NCBI RefSeq assembly: GCF_023684385.1
Contig: NZ_JAGSOJ010000002.1
Coordinates: 248,001 to 312,000, forward strand
DNA: 64,000 bases
Origin: Oceanirhabdus seepicola
GTDB taxonomy: Bacteria; Bacillota; Clostridia; Clostridiales; Clostridiaceae
Direction: 5' to 3'
In this document: positions 35,608 to 44,512 of the stretch, piece after piece
Position numbering within the stretch: the stretch's first letter is position 1
How the letters are laid out: the number at the start of each line of letters is the position of its first letter
Notes under the pieces: model-generated
The model's input: the letters and a program-made list of their open reading frames with translations, nothing else
The model's database searches: none
What the model was told of the DNA's origin: nothing
Translations under genes and position numbers: made by a program

Positions 35608-35717
35608 TTTCAAGTTTTATTAAACAAAAATTTTTCAACATCCACATGTATTTTTTTGTTCTTAAATTTATATTTAAGGGTTATAGTTGGAGTGCTTGTC
35701 TCATAAATTAAGATATA

Positions 35718-35787
35718 AGGCAAGGTCAAATAAATAACAAGTCAGTATACTTCGCATCTTTGACTTGGTATTTATTTTCACATGCCA
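35718..35787. repeat. MITE-like repeat M, copy 5 (70 bp)
   Basis: It has ends AGGCAAGGTCAAATAAATAA and TATTTATTTTCACATGCC, with GTCAGTATACTTCGCATCTTTGAC (quoted in part: GTCAGTATACTTCGC) in the core. It ends 11 bases before the earliest possible spmA start. Confidence 0.8.
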
Positions 35788-35797
35788 AACAATACAC

Positions 35798-36388
35798 ATG
35801 GGGGAGAAAAAAATAATTAATAAGATATGGTTCAGTTTAATTGTGCTAGGAATATTATGTACATTTTTGACCGGAACCACACAAATAACCATTGATGCAA
35901 TAACAGTTTCAGCAAAATCTACTATTGAACTTATAATTGCATTAACTGGATTCTTGTGTTTTTGGAATGGAATGCTTAATATTGCTGAAAAAAGTGGATT
36001 AACCAAAAGTATTGCAAAGTTACTTAAACCAATATTGATGTTTTTATTTAAAAAAGAAGGCAGAGAGGAAAAAGCATTAGGAGCAATTGTTATGAATCTC
36101 ACTTCTAATATGTTTGGAATATCTAATGCAGCAACACCTTTTGGAATAAAAGCTATGGAAGAAATGCAAAAACATAATCCTATAAAAGATAGGGCTACAA
36201 ATGATATGGTTTTATTCTTAGTGATGAATGCAGCATGTATTCAAATAATACCTACAACGATAATATCTATTAGAAGTGCAGCCTCCTCAACAAATCCAAC
36301 CTTCATTATATTACCAGCTATTTTATCAACATCTATCGCAGCTTTGGTGGGAATTGGTAGTTGTAAAATTTTGGAAAGGTATTTTTAA
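35798..36388 (+). CDS. spmA: Spore maturation protein A
   Basis: This protein of up to 197 residues is a membrane protein with the nucleoside-recognition 'gate' fold. Key blocks are FLCFWNGMLNIAEKSGL, LTSNMFGISNAATPFGIKAM and NAACIQIIPTT. SpmA and SpmB act together in spore core dehydration. ATG 35798 has no ribosome site, because the MITE ends 11 bases upstream. GGGGGAG at 35800-35806 would best serve ATA 35813 or ATT 35816, giving a protein starting near IINKIWFS. The start is therefore uncertain. Confidence 0.88.
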   Translation: MGEKKIINKIWFSLIVLGILCTFLTGTTQITIDAITVSAKSTIELIIALTGFLCFWNGMLNIAEKSGLTKSIAKLLKPILMFLFKKEGREEKALGAIVMNLTSNMFGISNAATPFGIKAMEEMQKHNPIKDRATNDMVLFLVMNAACIQIIPTTIISIRSAASSTNPTFIILPAILSTSIAALVGIGSCKILERYF

Positions 36389-36397
36389 ATATAAAAT

Positions 36398-36916
36398 ATG
36401 AAAGGGTTAATGTTATTTATTCCAGTCTTTATATTATTCATTCTTATATATGGAATAATAAAAGGAGTTAAAGTTTATGAGGCTTTTGTTGAAGGTGCAA
36501 GAGATGGATTGAAAATTGCATATAGAATATTTCCATATTTATTAGCTATGATTTTTGCTGTAACTTTAGTTAGAACATCAGGAATGATGAATATCATTGA
36601 GAAGATACTGTCGCCATTTACATACATTTTAGGTATACCTAAAGAAATAATGCCTTTAGTTTTAATAAAACCAATATCGGGAAGTGGGGCATTAGGCACC
36701 CTTACAGAAATAATTAATACTTTTGGAGTAGACTCATATATTGGCATATGTGCGGCTGTTGTAATGGGAACAACGGAGACTATTTTTTATACAATTTCAA
36801 TATATTTTGGGTCAATTAAAATAAAGAAAATAAGACATACACTATGGGCAGCTTTGTTAGCGGATATTGCAGCTATTATTGCAGCTGTGAATATAGTAAA
36901 GTTATTCCTAAAATAA
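36398..36916 (+). CDS. spmB: Spore maturation protein B
   Basis: This 172-residue membrane partner of SpmA has the same gate-type fold. Motifs include FVEGARDGLKIAYRIFPYLLAM, LIKPISGSGALGTLTEI and MGTTETIFYTI (longer runs shortened here). It lies 9 bases after spmA, so the two are co-translated. It marks the organism as a spore former. Confidence 0.93.
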   Translation: MKGLMLFIPVFILFILIYGIIKGVKVYEAFVEGARDGLKIAYRIFPYLLAMIFAVTLVRTSGMMNIIEKILSPFTYILGIPKEIMPLVLIKPISGSGALGTLTEIINTFGVDSYIGICAAVVMGTTETIFYTISIYFGSIKIKKIRHTLWAALLADIAAIIAAVNIVKLFLK

Positions 36917-36939
36917 GTGAGGTTAAGGCGGAATTTTCA

Positions 36940-36985
36940 GAAAAAGGAAAGGTTCGACATGAATTACCTTTATTTTTCTTTTGTT
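36940..36985 (+). terminator. Possible weak terminator after spmB
   Basis: GAAAAAGGAAAGGTTC can pair imperfectly with GAATTACCTTTATTTTTC and ends in a T-rich run. Confidence 0.35.
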
Positions 36986-37017
36986 AATTTGTATAATTAA
37001 AGAGGGGGGGTGATTCG

Positions 37018-38190
37018 GTGCATGTTTTGGGCGTTGGAGAAAGATTGAAACATTACAGAAAAATATTGGGGATATCTCAAAAGGAATTGGCTGATAATAA
37101 GGTATCATCAAATCTTATTAGCCTTATAGAACGGGGGAGAGTGCCGTTATCTACAGTTACAGCAAGTATATTGGTACACAATTTAAATAAGATATCAAAT
37201 GAAAAAAACATGTCCTTAAATTTATCAATAAGAGATTTGATGATGTCCGATAAAGAGTATATTATAAAATTATGTGATGAAAGAATCAAGAGAGTGAAAA
37301 GCAACAAGGAAATTAAAGAGGTGTACAATGAAGTAATCCAAATGATTGGTAATGTATCTGATTCTGATTTGAATACAGAGGTTGAGAAACATTTTGGGGA
37401 ATTATTTTTTAATAATGGTGAATATATGGATTCAATAGTACACTTTGAAAATTGTATTTCTAATGGTTTAGAAAAAAATGATGAAAAACTTGCAGACGTA
37501 TATTATTTCTTAGGTAAATGTTATTATATAGAGGGTAATCAAGAACAGGCTATAGAGGTACTTTTAGAAGCCCATAGAATAATCAAACAAGCTCAATTAA
37601 ATAGAGAATATTATTATGATTTGATTCACACATTAACATTGGCAAGCTATAAAGAAAATCAATATCCTATGGCTAAAGAATTTGTTGATTTATGTATAGA
37701 GTTTCTTGAAAATGAACCAAATTCCCATAGAAAAAAGAATGTTTATATACTTAAAGCTGAAATATGTATGAAATTGAATGAAAATGACAAAGCATTGGAA
37801 ATATATAAAAATGTAATTCAAGGTTCAGAAGATATAGATATCATAAGAAATGAGGTCAAGTTAGCATTAGATCAGAAATCTTTTAGTAATAAAGAAACTG
37901 ATAAATCATTTATTTCTTTAGTCAAGAGTCTGAAATTTTCACATAATGATATGAATAAACTCTTTAAGAATAATTTTATTGATGAAAAATATTCATGTGA
38001 AAAAGATGATTTTCTGTATCAGAATAGAAGCAAAATTATAAAAGCATTTATTGAAGATATTCATATTTCAGATAATGAACATAAGAAATCAATACTTATA
38101 ATATTAGATATATTAGATAGTTATATGGACAATGGCGAATTTGATAAGATAAGAGATGCGGCAAATATAGTACGGGAAAAGATAAAATAG
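37018..38190 (+). CDS. Xre helix-turn-helix regulator with TPR domain
   Basis: This 390-residue protein has an N-terminal Xre domain (residues about 6-65: GERLKHYRKILGISQKELAD, then SSNLISLIERGR). About six TPR-like helical repeats follow (for example VYYFLGKCYYIEGNQEQAIE). The layout is that of peptide- or partner-sensing regulators of the RRNPP/PlcR type, and many clostridial members control solvent, sporulation or secretion genes. No small signal-peptide gene was found next to it. The start is GTG 37018 with GAGGGGGG. Confidence 0.85.
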   Translation: MHVLGVGERLKHYRKILGISQKELADNKVSSNLISLIERGRVPLSTVTASILVHNLNKISNEKNMSLNLSIRDLMMSDKEYIIKLCDERIKRVKSNKEIKEVYNEVIQMIGNVSDSDLNTEVEKHFGELFFNNGEYMDSIVHFENCISNGLEKNDEKLADVYYFLGKCYYIEGNQEQAIEVLLEAHRIIKQAQLNREYYYDLIHTLTLASYKENQYPMAKEFVDLCIEFLENEPNSHRKKNVYILKAEICMKLNENDKALEIYKNVIQGSEDIDIIRNEVKLALDQKSFSNKETDKSFISLVKSLKFSHNDMNKLFKNNFIDEKYSCEKDDFLYQNRSKIIKAFIEDIHISDNEHKKSILIILDILDSYMDNGEFDKIRDAANIVREKIK

Positions 38191-38247
38191 AATATGTTGA
38201 CAAAGTTACGATATATTGTTCTTAATCTGTTTTTGTTTTTAGAATGT

Positions 38248-38370
38248 CAGGCGGTTTAAAAAGTTCAAGATCAAAGAGCTAGGCGAAGGAACAGCGAAGT
38301 GTATAGATAAATACTTGAGTAGCGAAGAGAGCCTTAGTGACGTCGATAGTGGGCTTTTTAAACAGTCTGA
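38248..38370. repeat. Repeat family A, copy 2 (about 123 bp)
   Basis: The ends CAGGCGGTTTAAAAAG and CTTTTTAAACAGTCTG pair. The core AGGCGAAGGAACAGCGAAG, ATAGATAAATACTTGAGTAGCG and GAGAGCCTTAGTGACGTCG match copy 1 closely. The stem arms differ from copy 1 (TTTAAA instead of TTCAAT) while still pairing. A terminator follows directly. Confidence 0.75.
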
Positions 38371-38403
38371 TGAACCTCCTATAGTATAGGAGGTTCATTT
38401 TTT
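38371..38403. terminator. Bidirectional terminator
   Basis: TGAACCTCCT pairs with AGGAGGTTCA around ATAGTAT, followed by TTTTTTAA. It serves the HTH-TPR gene and the convergent small gene. Confidence 0.85.
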
Positions 38404-38587
38404 AATGTAGATCCTTACAATTATAAAGTAATCTTTCTACTTTGTCTTTGAATCTTCCCAAAGACTTTTTACTATAATCAGATGAATTAACTTCCAAGAC
38501 TGCATTTTTTAAACCGTCAATTAAAAATGTATACATAGCTTTATAATTGATATCTTCTTCCTTAATGGTATTTTCATTTTTTTTCAT
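38402..38587 (-). CDS. Small hypothetical protein
   Basis: This 61-residue charged protein has no membrane segment (MKKNENTIKEEDINYKAMYT... ending ERLLYNCKDLH). ATG 38587 follows GAGGTG with a 6-base spacer, which is better than the in-frame GTG 9 bases upstream. It resembles small clostridial proteins of unknown role. Confidence 0.6.
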   Translation of the reverse strand: MKKNENTIKEEDINYKAMYTFLIDGLKNAVLEVNSSDYSKKSLGRFKDKVERLLYNCKDLH

Positions 38588-38674
38588 AGTGTTCACCTCA
38601 TTTTACTTCATTACACTTCTAAAATATGCTAATATTCTATAGTTGTGAAACATATGGGAGGTTAATTCAATTTA

Positions 38675-38696
38675 AGGCATATTTAAATAAATAACT
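38675..38696. repeat. MITE-like repeat M, copy 6 (one end only)
   Basis: AGGCATATTTAAATAAATAA matches the left end of family M; no right end is found. It lies in a 375-base gap with no gene, which also holds a repeat-like palindrome at 38813-38878. Confidence 0.5.
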
Positions 38697-38812
38697 ATTC
38701 ATATGATAAGGAAGTATTGTATCAATGAATTTGTAAAAAATACAGTTTCAAATGGTGAATTTTTGGGTATTTTATAATTCTTATAGTATTAGTAATATAG
38801 TATACTAAAGAT

Positions 38813-38878
38813 AATAAAGAAGAAATATCAAAGAACAGAAAAGAAATTTTGTTCTTTATTCTCTATTCTTTATTCGTT
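38813..38878. repeat. Hairpin-chain repeat E-like, copy 9 (AAAGAATA-type ends)
   Basis: The left side, AATAAAGAAGAA and AAAGAACAGAAAAGAA, pairs loosely with the right side TTCTTTATTCTC and TTCTTTATTC. The end words differ from the CCATTATACATT type but have the same architecture, and resemble those at 46591-46697. Confidence 0.4.
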
Positions 38879-38962
38879 CAATAATATAATATTACTTTTG
38901 AATTTCTTTAGTAAAAAAAGTTTTAAAATAAAAAATTTATTATAATTAATGGGGAGGTAAAT

Positions 38963-39892
38963 ATGGGGAAAATTGAGAAGAATAAGGTTATATTAGCAGA
39001 TTTGGCACTATTGATAGTAGCTGCCGTATGGGGAGGGGGATTTGTTGCTGTAAAGGATGCATTAGACAGCACATCACCATACTTCATTATGACAATGAGG
39101 TTCGCCATTGCTACATTGTTTATGGGAATTTTCTTTTGGAAAAAAATAAAGAAGATTGATAAGGAGAGTCTTAAGGCAGGTATAATAATAGGAATAATAT
39201 TATTTTTGGCATTTGCTTTTCAGACAATAGGATTACAATACACAACAGCTAGTAAACAATCATTTGTTACAGCAGTCTATGTAGTTATGGTTCCGTTTTT
39301 ATATTGGATAGTTACAAAAAAGAGACCTAAAGTCTATAATATTTTAGCTGCATTTTTGTGTTTAGGAGGAATTTGGTTTCTTACTTTGAGCGGAGAAGCA
39401 ACAGTAGGGGAAAGTTTTATAAATAAAGGGGATAGCCTAACCTTAATTTGTGCATTGCTTTTTGCAGCGCATATAGTAGCAGTTGGACATTACGCACAAA
39501 AGCATGATCCTATTATTCTAACAGTTATTCAATTAGGAGTAAGTGGTATTCTATCATTTATATGCATGATTCTATTAAAGCAAACACCTACACAACTTGG
39601 TAAGGAAGCAATGATACCTATTTTGTATTTAGCAGTATTAAGTACATTTTTGGCATTCTTGATTCAAAATGTAGCACAGAAGTATACTTATTCAACACAT
39701 GCAGCTTTAATAATGTGTTTAGAGGCATTATTTGGCGCAATATTTGCTGTTATAATATTGAATGAAGCACTGACAGTGAAAATGATAATAGGATGTGTTT
39801 TAATCTTTGTTTCAATATTAATATCAGAACTAGGAACCAAGTTCTTAACTTTGAATAAAAACAAAAAAATGGCCAATACTATTGACAGATAG
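38963..39892 (+). CDS. EamA/DMT-superfamily transporter
   Basis: This 309-residue protein has ten membrane helices and two EamA domains: LLIVAAVWGGGFVAVKDAL opens the first, and ALLFAAHIVAVGHYAQKHD the second. It is only distantly similar to the EamA protein at 31197. GGGGAGG precedes the ATG. The metG T-box promoter begins inside its last codons. The substrate is unknown. Confidence 0.9.
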   Translation: MGKIEKNKVILADLALLIVAAVWGGGFVAVKDALDSTSPYFIMTMRFAIATLFMGIFFWKKIKKIDKESLKAGIIIGIILFLAFAFQTIGLQYTTASKQSFVTAVYVVMVPFLYWIVTKKRPKVYNILAAFLCLGGIWFLTLSGEATVGESFINKGDSLTLICALLFAAHIVAVGHYAQKHDPIILTVIQLGVSGILSFICMILLKQTPTQLGKEAMIPILYLAVLSTFLAFLIQNVAQKYTYSTHAALIMCLEALFGAIFAVIILNEALTVKMIIGCVLIFVSILISELGTKFLTLNKNKKMANTIDR

Positions 39893-39910
39893 ATGGTATT
39901 GTAATATCAT
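39882..39910 (+). promoter_or_regulatory. Promoter of the T-box-metG transcript
   Basis: TTGACA and TATCAT are separated by exactly 17 bases. The -35 lies within the 3' end of the EamA gene, and transcription would begin about 18 bases before the T-box Stem I. Confidence 0.7.
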
Positions 39911-39934
39911 AAAAATCAAGTTTAATAAAAAAGG

Positions 39935-40202
39935 TTGCGATGAAGAGAAGAGTAGTAGATGAAAATATTAAAAGAGAGTCAGGGTAGGTGAAAGCTGACA
40001 ATATGGAAGTCTATGAACATGGCCTCAGAGCATATCTATTGAAAAATGAGTAGATAGATACGGGTTTGCAAACGTTAAAATGCAAAGTAACTTTAAACAG
40101 TCTTAAGTTACTTATTAAGGTTCTTGTTGTGAGATAAGGATGAATTAGAGTGGTAACGCATATTATATGCCTCTAAGCGGAATGCTTAGAGGCTTCTTTT
40201 AT
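39935..40202 (+). promoter_or_regulatory. T-box riboswitch, methionine-specific
   Basis: The Stem I start GCGATGAAGAGAAGAGTAG is typical. The specifier codon is probably ATG at 40019-40021 (in CTATGAACATGGCC), which reads tRNA-Met. The T-box proper AGAGTGGTAACGCA (40147-40160) has TGGT, matching a tRNA with discriminator A. The terminator GCCTCTAAGC...GCTTAGAGGC with TTCTTTT ends at about 40202. Uncharged tRNA-Met should favour antitermination and metG expression. Confidence 0.92.
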
Positions 40203-40216
40203 TTGAAAAATAAAAG

Positions 40217-40325
40217 AAAATGTATAATTGATAATGGAGAATGGATAATGAGTGACATTTCTCTTCGAGAAATTATAATTTTATGTTGTTTCTTTGATAA
40301 TTAAAGGTAACTCATTTCTTTTAAA
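40217..40325. repeat. Hairpin-chain repeat E, copy 4, inserted in the metG leader
   Basis: The left end words AAATGTATAATTGATAATGG and AGAATGGATAATGA precede ATTTCTC-TTC-GAGAAAT and TTATGTTGTTTCTTTGAT. The right half is missing or replaced by AT-rich sequence. It lies between the T-box terminator and the metG ribosome site, so it is transcribed whenever metG is. Confidence 0.65.
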
Positions 40326-40414
40326 AGTTTTTCATCTCAATTATGTTTTTTATCTAACGCTGTGAGCACATTTATTTGTTTAATAAAATTTTTATATAAC
40401 GGGAGGAATAGAAA

Positions 40415-42373
40415 ATGGATAAGAAAACTTATTATATTACTACACCGATTTACTATCCATCAGCAAAATTACATATAGGTAATACATACACAACTGTAGC
40501 GGCAGATGCTGTTGCTAGATTTAAAAGATTAACAGGTTATGATGTTATGTTCCTTACAGGAAGTGATGAACATGGACAAAAAATTCAGAGAATAGCAGAA
40601 GAAAAAGGGATTACTCCAAAGGCATATGTTGATGAGATTGTTGATGGAATCAAGGAACTTTGGAAGCTTATGGATATAAAGTATGATAAATTTATTAGAA
40701 CAACAGATGAATACCATGAGGAGTCTGTAAAAAAGATATTCAAGAAGCTTTATGATCAAGGAGATATTTATAAGGATGCATATGAAGGGTGGTATTGTAC
40801 ACCGTGTGAGTCATTCTGGACAGATACTCAATTAAATGATGGCAAATGTCCAGATTGTGGTAGAGTTGTTGAGAAGGCTAAAGAAGAAGCTTATTTCTTT
40901 AAGATGTCTAAGTATGCAGATAGATTAATTGAATATATTGAGACACATCCAGAGTTTATTCAACCTGAGTCAAGAAAAAATGAAATGTTAAATAACTTCT
41001 TAAGACCAGGACTACAAGACCTTTGCGTATCTAGAACTAGTTTTGACTGGGGAGTGCCAGTAGAATTTGATCCAGGGCATGTTGTTTATGTTTGGATTGA
41101 TGCTCTTTCAAACTATATAACGGCTTTAGGATATGAGAATAATGATTGTGATTTAATGGATAAATATTGGCCTGCAAATGTACATTTAATAGGTAAAGAT
41201 ATATTAAGATTCCATACAATTTATTGGCCAATTATGCTTATGGCATTAGACATAGAGCTTCCTAAACAAGTATTTGGTCATGGTTGGTTAATGCTAGAAG
41301 GCGGGAAAATGTCTAAATCTAAAGGAAACATTGTAGACCCAGAAGTATTAGTTAATCATTTTGGTGTAGATGCAGTAAGATATTACCTTCTTCATGAAAT
41401 ACCATTTGGTTCAGATGGTATATTCAGCAATGAGATATTCATCAAAAAGACTAACTCAGATTTAGCAAACGACCTTGGAAACTTACTTTCAAGAACAGTT
41501 ACTATGATTGAAAAATATTTTGGTGGTGAAATACCTGCACCAGTAGAAAAAGCACCAGTGGATGATGAATTAATAACTCTTGCACTTGAGACTCCTAAAA
41601 AAGTTGAGGAAGCAATTGATAATTTAAGAATTCCAGGAGCACTTGATCATATTTGGACTTTAATTAGAAGAACCAACAAATATATTGATGAAACAACTCC
41701 ATGGATACTTGGTAAAGATGAAAGTAAAAAAGATAGATTAGCTACAGTTCTTTATAATCTTACTGAATCATTAAGATTTACTTCAGTATTGTTATCATCT
41801 TTCTTAACCAAGACAAGTGAAAGTATAAATGAACAACTTAATGTGGAATATACTGCTTGGGATAGTTTAGCATCATTCGATGGAACTAAAGCAGGAACAA
41901 AGGTAGAGAAAAAAGGTGTAATATTCCCTAGAATAGACGTTGAAAAGAAGATGGAAGAGCTAACTAAGATTGCTGAAGAACAAAAAAAATTAGCAGAAGT
42001 AGCTAACAAAGCAGAAGAAAAACAAGAGATGCTTCCATTAAAAGAAGAAATAACAATTGATGATTTCGATAAAGTTGATTTAAGATTGGCTAAGGTTTTA
42101 GAATGTGAACCCGTTAAGAAGACTAAAAAATTATTAAAATTCCAGTTAGATGTGGGTGGAGAAAAGAGACAGGTAATTTCAGGAATAGCACAACATTACA
42201 AGCCAGAAGAGCTTATAGGTAAATATGTTGTGGTTGTTGCTAACTTGAAACCAGTAAAACTAAGAGGAGAGCTATCAGAAGGCATGATATTGAGTGCAGC
42301 TACTAATGACGATAGTAAGTTATTAACAGTAACGATAGATGGTGAACTTCCTACAGGAAGTATGATAAAATAA
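40415..42373 (+). CDS. metG: Methionyl-tRNA synthetase
   Basis: This 652-residue class I synthetase charges tRNA-Met. It carries the HIGH-type motif in YYPSAKLHIGNTYT, a zinc-binding cysteine set (CTPCESFW...CPDCG), the KMSKSKGN loop, and a C-terminal EMAP/Trbp111-like tRNA-binding domain of about 105 residues (IDDFDKVDLRLAKVLECEPV). This is the full-length clostridial form. GGGAGGAATA precedes the ATG. Expression is set by the Met T-box. Confidence 0.97.
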   Translation: MDKKTYYITTPIYYPSAKLHIGNTYTTVAADAVARFKRLTGYDVMFLTGSDEHGQKIQRIAEEKGITPKAYVDEIVDGIKELWKLMDIKYDKFIRTTDEYHEESVKKIFKKLYDQGDIYKDAYEGWYCTPCESFWTDTQLNDGKCPDCGRVVEKAKEEAYFFKMSKYADRLIEYIETHPEFIQPESRKNEMLNNFLRPGLQDLCVSRTSFDWGVPVEFDPGHVVYVWIDALSNYITALGYENNDCDLMDKYWPANVHLIGKDILRFHTIYWPIMLMALDIELPKQVFGHGWLMLEGGKMSKSKGNIVDPEVLVNHFGVDAVRYYLLHEIPFGSDGIFSNEIFIKKTNSDLANDLGNLLSRTVTMIEKYFGGEIPAPVEKAPVDDELITLALETPKKVEEAIDNLRIPGALDHIWTLIRRTNKYIDETTPWILGKDESKKDRLATVLYNLTESLRFTSVLLSSFLTKTSESINEQLNVEYTAWDSLASFDGTKAGTKVEKKGVIFPRIDVEKKMEELTKIAEEQKKLAEVANKAEEKQEMLPLKEEITIDDFDKVDLRLAKVLECEPVKKTKKLLKFQLDVGGEKRQVISGIAQHYKPEELIGKYVVVVANLKPVKLRGELSEGMILSAATNDDSKLLTVTIDGELPTGSMIK

Positions 42374-42387
42374 AATAATATTCCATT

Positions 42388-42438
42388 AAGAACAGTTTAA
42401 GTAAGAGTGTGAATAACTTACATGAAACTGTTCTTTTC
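42388..42438 (+). terminator. Terminator after metG
   Basis: AAGAACAGTTTAAGTAAG pairs with CTTACATGAAACTGTTCTT, followed by TTCGG; the T-run is short but the stem is long. Confidence 0.65.
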
Positions 42439-42529
42439 GGTTAACCGTATATATAAAAGGACCAAATATTTGTGAGATCTTAAGGGTTAATACATTTGTT
42501 AAATTATATAATAAATTTCCAGAGAGATA

Positions 42530-42799
42530 ACTTTTAAAGTTGAGAATGGAGAGTTGAGAGTTGAGAACGCTTGACATTTCACTCCGTGAAATTTTAATTT
42601 TATTGTTTCTTGAACAAAAGGTGTTTACTCGTTTCATTAAAAATGAAACATTGTACTTGAAATACGATATTTTATCACATGATAAAATGAGTAGAAAATA
42701 TCTTGTTCTATAGAACAACAAGATATAGTTTCTGCCCTAAAGCAGAAACATCCTACGTTCTCCACTCTCCACTCACAACTCTCAACTTCTTTTAAAAGT
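42530..42799. repeat. Hairpin-chain repeat E, copy 5 (270 bp, different end words)
   Basis: The inverted ends are ACTTTTAAAGTTGAGAATGG and CAACTCTCAACTTCTTTTAA, built of GAGAGTTGAGAGTTGAG words. The core has the standard chain: ATTTCAC-TCC-GTGAAAT, GTTTCATT-AAA-AATGAAAC, TTGTACTTGAAATACGA, TTTTATCACATGATAAAA, TATCTTGTT/AACAAGATA, and TTTCTGC-CCTAAA-GCAGAAA. It occupies most of the 602-base gap between metG and the DUF445 gene; the rest is AT-rich with no gene seen. Confidence 0.8.
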
Positions 42800-42975
42800 A
42801 TTTAATTTTAGCTGTTTTTTAGTTAATGAAAAATATATTTTTATTTTAGAATAAACTAATAATAGTGTTACAAGATTATTAAAAAAATGTATATTTTAGT
42901 CGAAAAGTTTGAAATTTCTCTTTATTCCTTTTATAATAGGTGTTTAGATAGAAAAAAAATGTGAAGGTGATATAT

Positions 42976-44490
42976 ATGAAAATATTATTAACTGGTTTGA
43001 TAGGGGCACTTATAGGATATGTTACCAATTGGTTAGCAATAAAGATGCTTTTTAGACCATATAAAGAAGTAAGAATAATGGGAATAAAAGTACCATTCAC
43101 ACCGGGGTTAATTCCAAAAGAAAAAGCAAGAATTGCCAAAAGTGTTGGTAACGGTATAGGAGATCATTTATTAACAGAGGAGACCATACAGGAACATCTT
43201 TGTGGTGAAAAGGTTGATAATGCAATAAGAACCTGGATGAATATTAAAATTAAAGAATTGATAGAAAAAAAAGAAACATTAAAAACATTATTGAAGAAGA
43301 TGATAGGAAAGAGATATGAGGGTTTAAAAGAATATGTGGTAAATCTTACTGTGGGTTATTCAAAAAAGGTTCTCGATAATGAAGAAACAAGAGCTAAGCT
43401 TTTTAAAATAATAAAAGGTGAGATTGAGAAATTGATTAGTATTAAGATTGAAGATATCATTAAACATGATTTATCAATTAAGTTTCAAGATTATGCTCTT
43501 AAAAAGATAAAGGGTATTAAAGAATCTGATGATATAAAAGTAACTATAAGTAATGCTATGGTTTCATTCATAAATGATGATATAAATACCTTAAAAAAAT
43601 TGAATCAGATAATACCTGAGAGTACTCAAGAAACAATTTATTCGCTTGTAGAGAATAATAGAGAAGAGATATGTAGTAAAATAATAAATGCTCTTGAAAA
43701 AGAGTCTGTAAAAGAAGAAATAATTAGTAGTATAAATGATCTAGTTAATACAAAATTAAGTCCTATGATAGCTATGTTTGTGAAAGGTGAATCAATTTAT
43801 CCTCTTATAATAAGTACATTAAATAGTTATTTAGAAGAAGATGAAAATAGAATGATGATTGTTGGTCTAGTAAATAATGAAATCAAAAACTTGTTGGATA
43901 ATACAGTTGGAGAGATTGTAGAAAAATATGGTCAAGATAAAATAAAGAGTATAATCCACGAGGTTAGCAGCATATTACTGGATAATTTTATTAATAATGA
44001 GACAATTGATGATTTATTTAACAGATTCCTTAATTCTTTTGATAAAGATATAACTCTTAAAGAATTTGTTGAGAAGATAGATGAAGAAGCGTTAGAAAAT
44101 ATTGATAGATATATTGAAAAAATCTTTGAGAGTATTATTAAAAAAGTAGAAGAAAATAACTACATAGAAAAATCTGTGATAAAAATTATGGAGCTTATTG
44201 AGTCTATACATATAGGTGAGATACTTGAAAAGAACAATGGAATGGCTGAAGCAATAGAAATTGAAACTGTTGCTTTATATAAAGGATTTATGGAGAATAA
44301 TTCAGCGAAAATTACTCAGATGATTGATATACCAGCAGTTGTTGAAGAGAAGATACATGAATTTGAAATGGCTGAGATGGAAGAAATAATACTAGAGATA
44401 GCTAGTAAAGAATTGAAAGCTATAACTTGGTTTGGAGCGCTACTTGGATTTGCAATGGGTGTTATCTCACAGGTTGTAGGAAGTATCTAA
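42976..44490 (+). CDS. DUF445 family membrane-associated protein (YheB-like)
   Basis: This 504-residue protein has an N-terminal membrane helix with the conserved GALIGYVTNWLAIKMLF, then PFTPGLIPKEKARIAKSVG. A long helical, acidic middle follows, and a final membrane segment (TWFGALLGFAMGVISQVV). DUF445 proteins are widespread in Firmicutes without firm function. ATG 42976 follows AAGGTGA with a 5-base spacer. It may be co-transcribed with tatD, 22 bases downstream. Confidence 0.88.
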   Translation: MKILLTGLIGALIGYVTNWLAIKMLFRPYKEVRIMGIKVPFTPGLIPKEKARIAKSVGNGIGDHLLTEETIQEHLCGEKVDNAIRTWMNIKIKELIEKKETLKTLLKKMIGKRYEGLKEYVVNLTVGYSKKVLDNEETRAKLFKIIKGEIEKLISIKIEDIIKHDLSIKFQDYALKKIKGIKESDDIKVTISNAMVSFINDDINTLKKLNQIIPESTQETIYSLVENNREEICSKIINALEKESVKEEIISSINDLVNTKLSPMIAMFVKGESIYPLIISTLNSYLEEDENRMMIVGLVNNEIKNLLDNTVGEIVEKYGQDKIKSIIHEVSSILLDNFINNETIDDLFNRFLNSFDKDITLKEFVEKIDEEALENIDRYIEKIFESIIKKVEENNYIEKSVIKIMELIESIHIGEILEKNNGMAEAIEIETVALYKGFMENNSAKITQMIDIPAVVEEKIHEFEMAEMEEIILEIASKELKAITWFGALLGFAMGVISQVVGSI

Positions 44491-44512
44491 GAACTATGTA
44501 GGAGGAGAGTAC

